Shown piece by piece: positions 15,458 to 17,927 of a DNA stretch of 17,927 bases (position 1 is its first letter; each line of letters starts with the position of its first letter). The DNA is taken from contig DPCK01000039.1 of the NCBI GenBank assembly GCA_003516285.1, positions 83,841 to 101,767 of the forward strand. Direction: 5' to 3'. The DNA is from Lutibacter sp. (lineage in GTDB: Bacteria > Bacteroidota > Bacteroidia > Flavobacteriales > Flavobacteriaceae). The notes below the pieces were generated by a model that saw only the letters and a list, made by a program, of their open reading frames with translations, made no database searches and had not been told where the DNA came from. Made by a program: the position numbers and the translations under genes.

Positions 15458-17020
15458 CTATTTTTGAAGGTATTTATTGGCCAGTTCTTTTCCTAATTCA
15501 ACACCGAATTGGTCAAAACTGAAAATATTCCAAATAATACCCTGAACAAATATTTTGTGTTCATAAAAGACAATTAAACTTCCCAAAGTTTTAGGCGTTA
15601 GTTTTGAGATTAAAATAGAAGTGCTTGGCTTGTTTCCTTCAAAAACTTTGTAAGGCAACAAGGTTTCTATTTCATCCATTTTGCCTTGCATTTTTAAATC
15701 CAAATGCGCTTCTTCTTTTGTTTTTCCTTCAGCCAATGCTTGGGTTTGCGCAAAAAAGTTGGCCATTAATTTGGTGTGATGTTCGGTGTTTCCGTAAAGT
15801 GATTCTTTAAACCCGATAAAATCGGCAGGAATTAATTTGGTTCCCTGATGCAATAATTGAATAAAAGCATGTTGGGCGTTTGTGCCGGTGCTTCCCCAAA
15901 TAATATTTCCTGTTTGGTAAGTTACCCGTTTTCCATTTCTGTCGGCGCTTTTTCCATTGCTTTCCATAATGGCTTGTTGCAAGTATGGCGCAAATTTGCT
16001 TAAATATTGCGTGTAAGGTAAAATGACTTCGGTTTCGGCGTTAAAAAAGTTGGTGTACCAAACGCCAATCAAACTTAAAATTACCGGCGCGTTGTTTTCA
16101 AACGGCGTATTTTTAAAATGTTCGTCCATTTCATAAGCGCCAATAAGCAATTCCTTGAAATTATTGAAGCCAACTGCCAAACTTATGGTTAAACCAACGG
16201 TGCTCCACAATGAAAATCGGCCGCCAACCCAGTCCCACATCGGAAAAATATTTTCTGAAGCAATACCAAAGTCGTTCGCCGCTTTTAAGTTTGTGGAAAC
16301 GGCCACAAAATGTTTTGAAACATCACTTTCAGTGGCAGTTTGCAAAAACCATTTTTTTATGGTGGTTGAATTGGTTAGCGTTTCTTGGGTTGTAAATGTT
16401 TTTGAAACAATCACAAACAACGTGGTTTCCGGATTTAAGGTTTTAATCACTTCCTGAACGTGATCACCATCAATGTTTGATATAAAATGAACATTTAAAT
16501 GGTTTTTGTAGTATTTTAAAGATTCCACCACCATATCAGGTCCTAAATCCGATCCGCCAATGCCAATATTCACCACATCGGTAATCGATTTATTGGTATA
16601 ACCTTTCCATTCTCCAGAAACAATTTTATGGGTAAAAGACTCCATTTTATGTAAGGCATCTTTTACGTCAATCATAATGTTTTTTCCTTCAAGCATCACA
16701 GGTTCATTTGATTGGTTTCTTAAAGCGGTGTGCAATACTGCCCTGTTTTCGGTTTTATTGATTTTTTCTCCTAAAAAATAAGCTTTCATGGCACTTTCTA
16801 AATCAACCTCCTTAGCCAAATCCAATAAATGTTTCAGTGTTTCTTCCGTGATTCTGTTTTTTGAATAATCAAATTCGAAGTCGTTGAAATTGATGGTGAA
16901 TTTCTTTTTTCGATCAGAATCATTGTTAAAAAGTGATTTTATATGAACTGAATCTAAGGTTTTATAATGAGAAGTAAGCGCTTTCCAGGCTTTCGTTTCG
17001 GTTGGGTTGATGTTCTTCAT
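15458..17020 (-). CDS. pgi: Glucose-6-phosphate isomerase
   Basis: This is a 520-residue cytoplasmic enzyme that interconverts glucose 6-phosphate and fructose 6-phosphate in glycolysis and gluconeogenesis. Family motifs run in order: NIGIGGSDLGPDMV (151-164), the phosphate-binding SKTFTTQET (206-214), GGRFSLWSTVGL (266-277) with R268, the QQAIMESNGK segment with catalytic E353, NAQHAFIQLLHQG with H384, and the C-terminal signature SFDQFGVELGK with K511. Length is slightly below the 549 residues of the E. coli enzyme but all catalytic segments are present. The ATG at 17020 is a normal start. The M23 peptidase gene ends 35 bases upstream on the same strand, and no TAnnTTTG box lies between, so the two may share a transcript. 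Confidence 0.97.
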   Translation of the reverse strand: MKNINPTETKAWKALTSHYKTLDSVHIKSLFNNDSDRKKKFTINFNDFEFDYSKNRITEETLKHLLDLAKEVDLESAMKAYFLGEKINKTENRAVLHTALRNQSNEPVMLEGKNIMIDVKDALHKMESFTHKIVSGEWKGYTNKSITDVVNIGIGGSDLGPDMVVESLKYYKNHLNVHFISNIDGDHVQEVIKTLNPETTLFVIVSKTFTTQETLTNSTTIKKWFLQTATESDVSKHFVAVSTNLKAANDFGIASENIFPMWDWVGGRFSLWSTVGLTISLAVGFNNFKELLIGAYEMDEHFKNTPFENNAPVILSLIGVWYTNFFNAETEVILPYTQYLSKFAPYLQQAIMESNGKSADRNGKRVTYQTGNIIWGSTGTNAQHAFIQLLHQGTKLIPADFIGFKESLYGNTEHHTKLMANFFAQTQALAEGKTKEEAHLDLKMQGKMDEIETLLPYKVFEGNKPSTSILISKLTPKTLGSLIVFYEHKIFVQGIIWNIFSFDQFGVELGKELANKYLQK

Positions 17021-17055
17021 AGTCTAGATCTGTAATTAAATTGCTTTTTTTACTT

Positions 17056-17927
17056 TTAAAATAAAATATTATTATCGGGATATTCTATGGAATCCAATTG
17101 AATTTTAAGTGGCGCAATATATTTTTTGTAAGCCGGAACTTTATTTTTGTTCATAGGTTCAGAATTTGGAAATTTTTGTTTTAACGGATCAACTTGCTGT
17201 CCGTTTTTCCAAAAACGATAGCATACGTGTGGCCCGGCAGTATTTCCTGTCATCCCAATATATCCAATGGTTTGTCCTTGTTTTACATAATCTCCAACCT
17301 TCACAGCACGTTTGCTCATATGCAAATATTGCGTGCTGTAAGTGCTATTATGGCGAATTTTAACGTAATTTCCATTGCCGCCTGCATAACGCGATTCTGT
17401 TACCGTTCCATTTGCGGTCGCTTCAATCGGCGTTCCTATTGCTGCGGCATAATCAGTTCCTTTGTGTGCCCTAATTTTATTTCCGTAATAGGCAATACGC
17501 CTTTTTAGGTTGTATCTGGATGATATTCGACTGAATTTTACGGGCATTTTTAAAAATTGCCGACGTAAAATATTGGCCTTTTCATCATAATATTCTGAAG
17601 CTTTATGGGTGGAATCGGTTTTATAATTAAAGGCATAGAACGGCTTGTCGTTATGCTCAAAATAGGCGGCTTTTATTTTTCCTATTCCAACAGGAATGGT
17701 GTCTTCAATGTAAAATCGCTCATATATCAATTTGAATTTATCATTTTTTTGAAGCTTGGAAAAATCGATAGCCCAAGCAAAAACTTCATCGGCCATTTTA
17801 TAGGTTAAATCCGGACTTAATCCCTGACTTTTGATGGCGTGAGAAAGATGTGTGGTAATTAATCCCGATGCTGTTACGATTTTAGTTTTAATAGGTCTTT
17901 TACCGTTAACCACAAAAATTGTTGAGT
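17056..17927 (-). CDS. M23 (LytM-type) peptidase, C-terminal part (5' end outside window)
   Basis: The frame is open to the right edge of the window. The GTG at 17911-17913 is internal (upstream codons encode STIFV), so the N-terminus is missing. About 290 residues are visible. The first half is a beta-rich domain (ADEVFAWAIDFSKLQKNDKF) of the kind that precedes M23 domains in OapA/MepM-like proteins. The M23 domain has HKGTDYAAAIGTPI with the zinc ligands H and D (codons at 17464-17466 and 17452-17454), YLHMS with the usual catalytic histidine (17320-17322), and GPHVCYRFW in place of the common GPHxHYEF. The third zinc ligand is thus cysteine (codon 17221-17223) instead of histidine. M23 enzymes cleave peptide cross-links in peptidoglycan; this one could be an active variant or a degenerate LytM regulator. 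The gene precedes pgi by 35 bases. Confidence 0.88.
   Translation of the reverse strand, partial: STIFVVNGKRPIKTKIVTASGLITTHLSHAIKSQGLSPDLTYKMADEVFAWAIDFSKLQKNDKFKLIYERFYIEDTIPVGIGKIKAAYFEHNDKPFYAFNYKTDSTHKASEYYDEKANILRRQFLKMPVKFSRISSRYNLKRRIAYYGNKIRAHKGTDYAAAIGTPIEATANGTVTESRYAGGNGNYVKIRHNSTYSTQYLHMSKRAVKVGDYVKQGQTIGYIGMTGNTAGPHVCYRFWKNGQQVDPLKQKFPNSEPMNKNKVPAYKKYIAPLKIQLDSIEYPDNNILF

Noticed and set aside
16155..16457. 100-codon plus-strand frame inside pgi
   Set aside because: It lies wholly antisense to conserved pgi motifs and has no protein-like features of its own.

Overview
The window looks like chromosome of a low-GC member of the Bacteroidota, most likely a marine-type Flavobacteriaceae. 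The support is: a Bat (Bacteroides aerotolerance) gene pair; a type IX secretion (T9SS) C-terminal sorting domain; a TonB receptor with the N-terminal CarboxypepD_reg-like domain typical of the phylum; DUF4369/TlpA-type thioredoxin proteins; promoters of the Bacteroidota form TAnnTTTG; and generally weak Shine-Dalgarno sequences. It reads as ordinary, compact core-genome territory. No phage, CRISPR array, tRNA or rRNA was seen.

Layout, left to right. Bases 1-1816 (+) hold the end of batD and then batE. Bases 1822-1980 are a 159-bp palindromic MITE-like element flanked by a TTA duplication, inserted exactly between two convergent stop codons. Bases 1981-3677 (-) hold cvpA and, downstream of it, a TlpA-like thioredoxin lipoprotein. 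A small conserved-looking unknown gene (3742-4095, +) diverges from cvpA and converges on a short-chain dehydrogenase (4092-4886, -). A second thioredoxin-fold secreted protein (4964-6310, +) diverges from that dehydrogenase and converges on ribF (6317-7258, -, TTG start). Bases 7485-12008 (+) are a two-gene unit: a 1275-residue multidomain T9SS metalloprotease and a lipoprotein that shares its fibronectin III-like module. A strong hairpin terminator (12224-12255) separates this from a 910-residue TonB-dependent receptor (12278-15010, -). The receptor's 447-bp upstream region carries repeated TTAACA motifs. Then come pgi (15458-17020, -) and the C-terminal part of an M23 peptidase that runs off the right edge (-).

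Much of the content concerns the cell envelope: BatD/E complex parts, two exported thiol-disulfide proteins, a secreted protease with a surface lipoprotein, an outer-membrane receptor and a peptidoglycan-type peptidase. The housekeeping genes are ribF (FMN/FAD synthesis) and pgi (glycolysis). The most unusual items are the MITE whose target duplication supplies the stop codon of its neighbour, the M23 peptidase with cysteine in place of the third zinc-ligand histidine, the protease/lipoprotein pair with a shared module, and the TTAACA motif cluster. I did not find a clear new multi-gene system.
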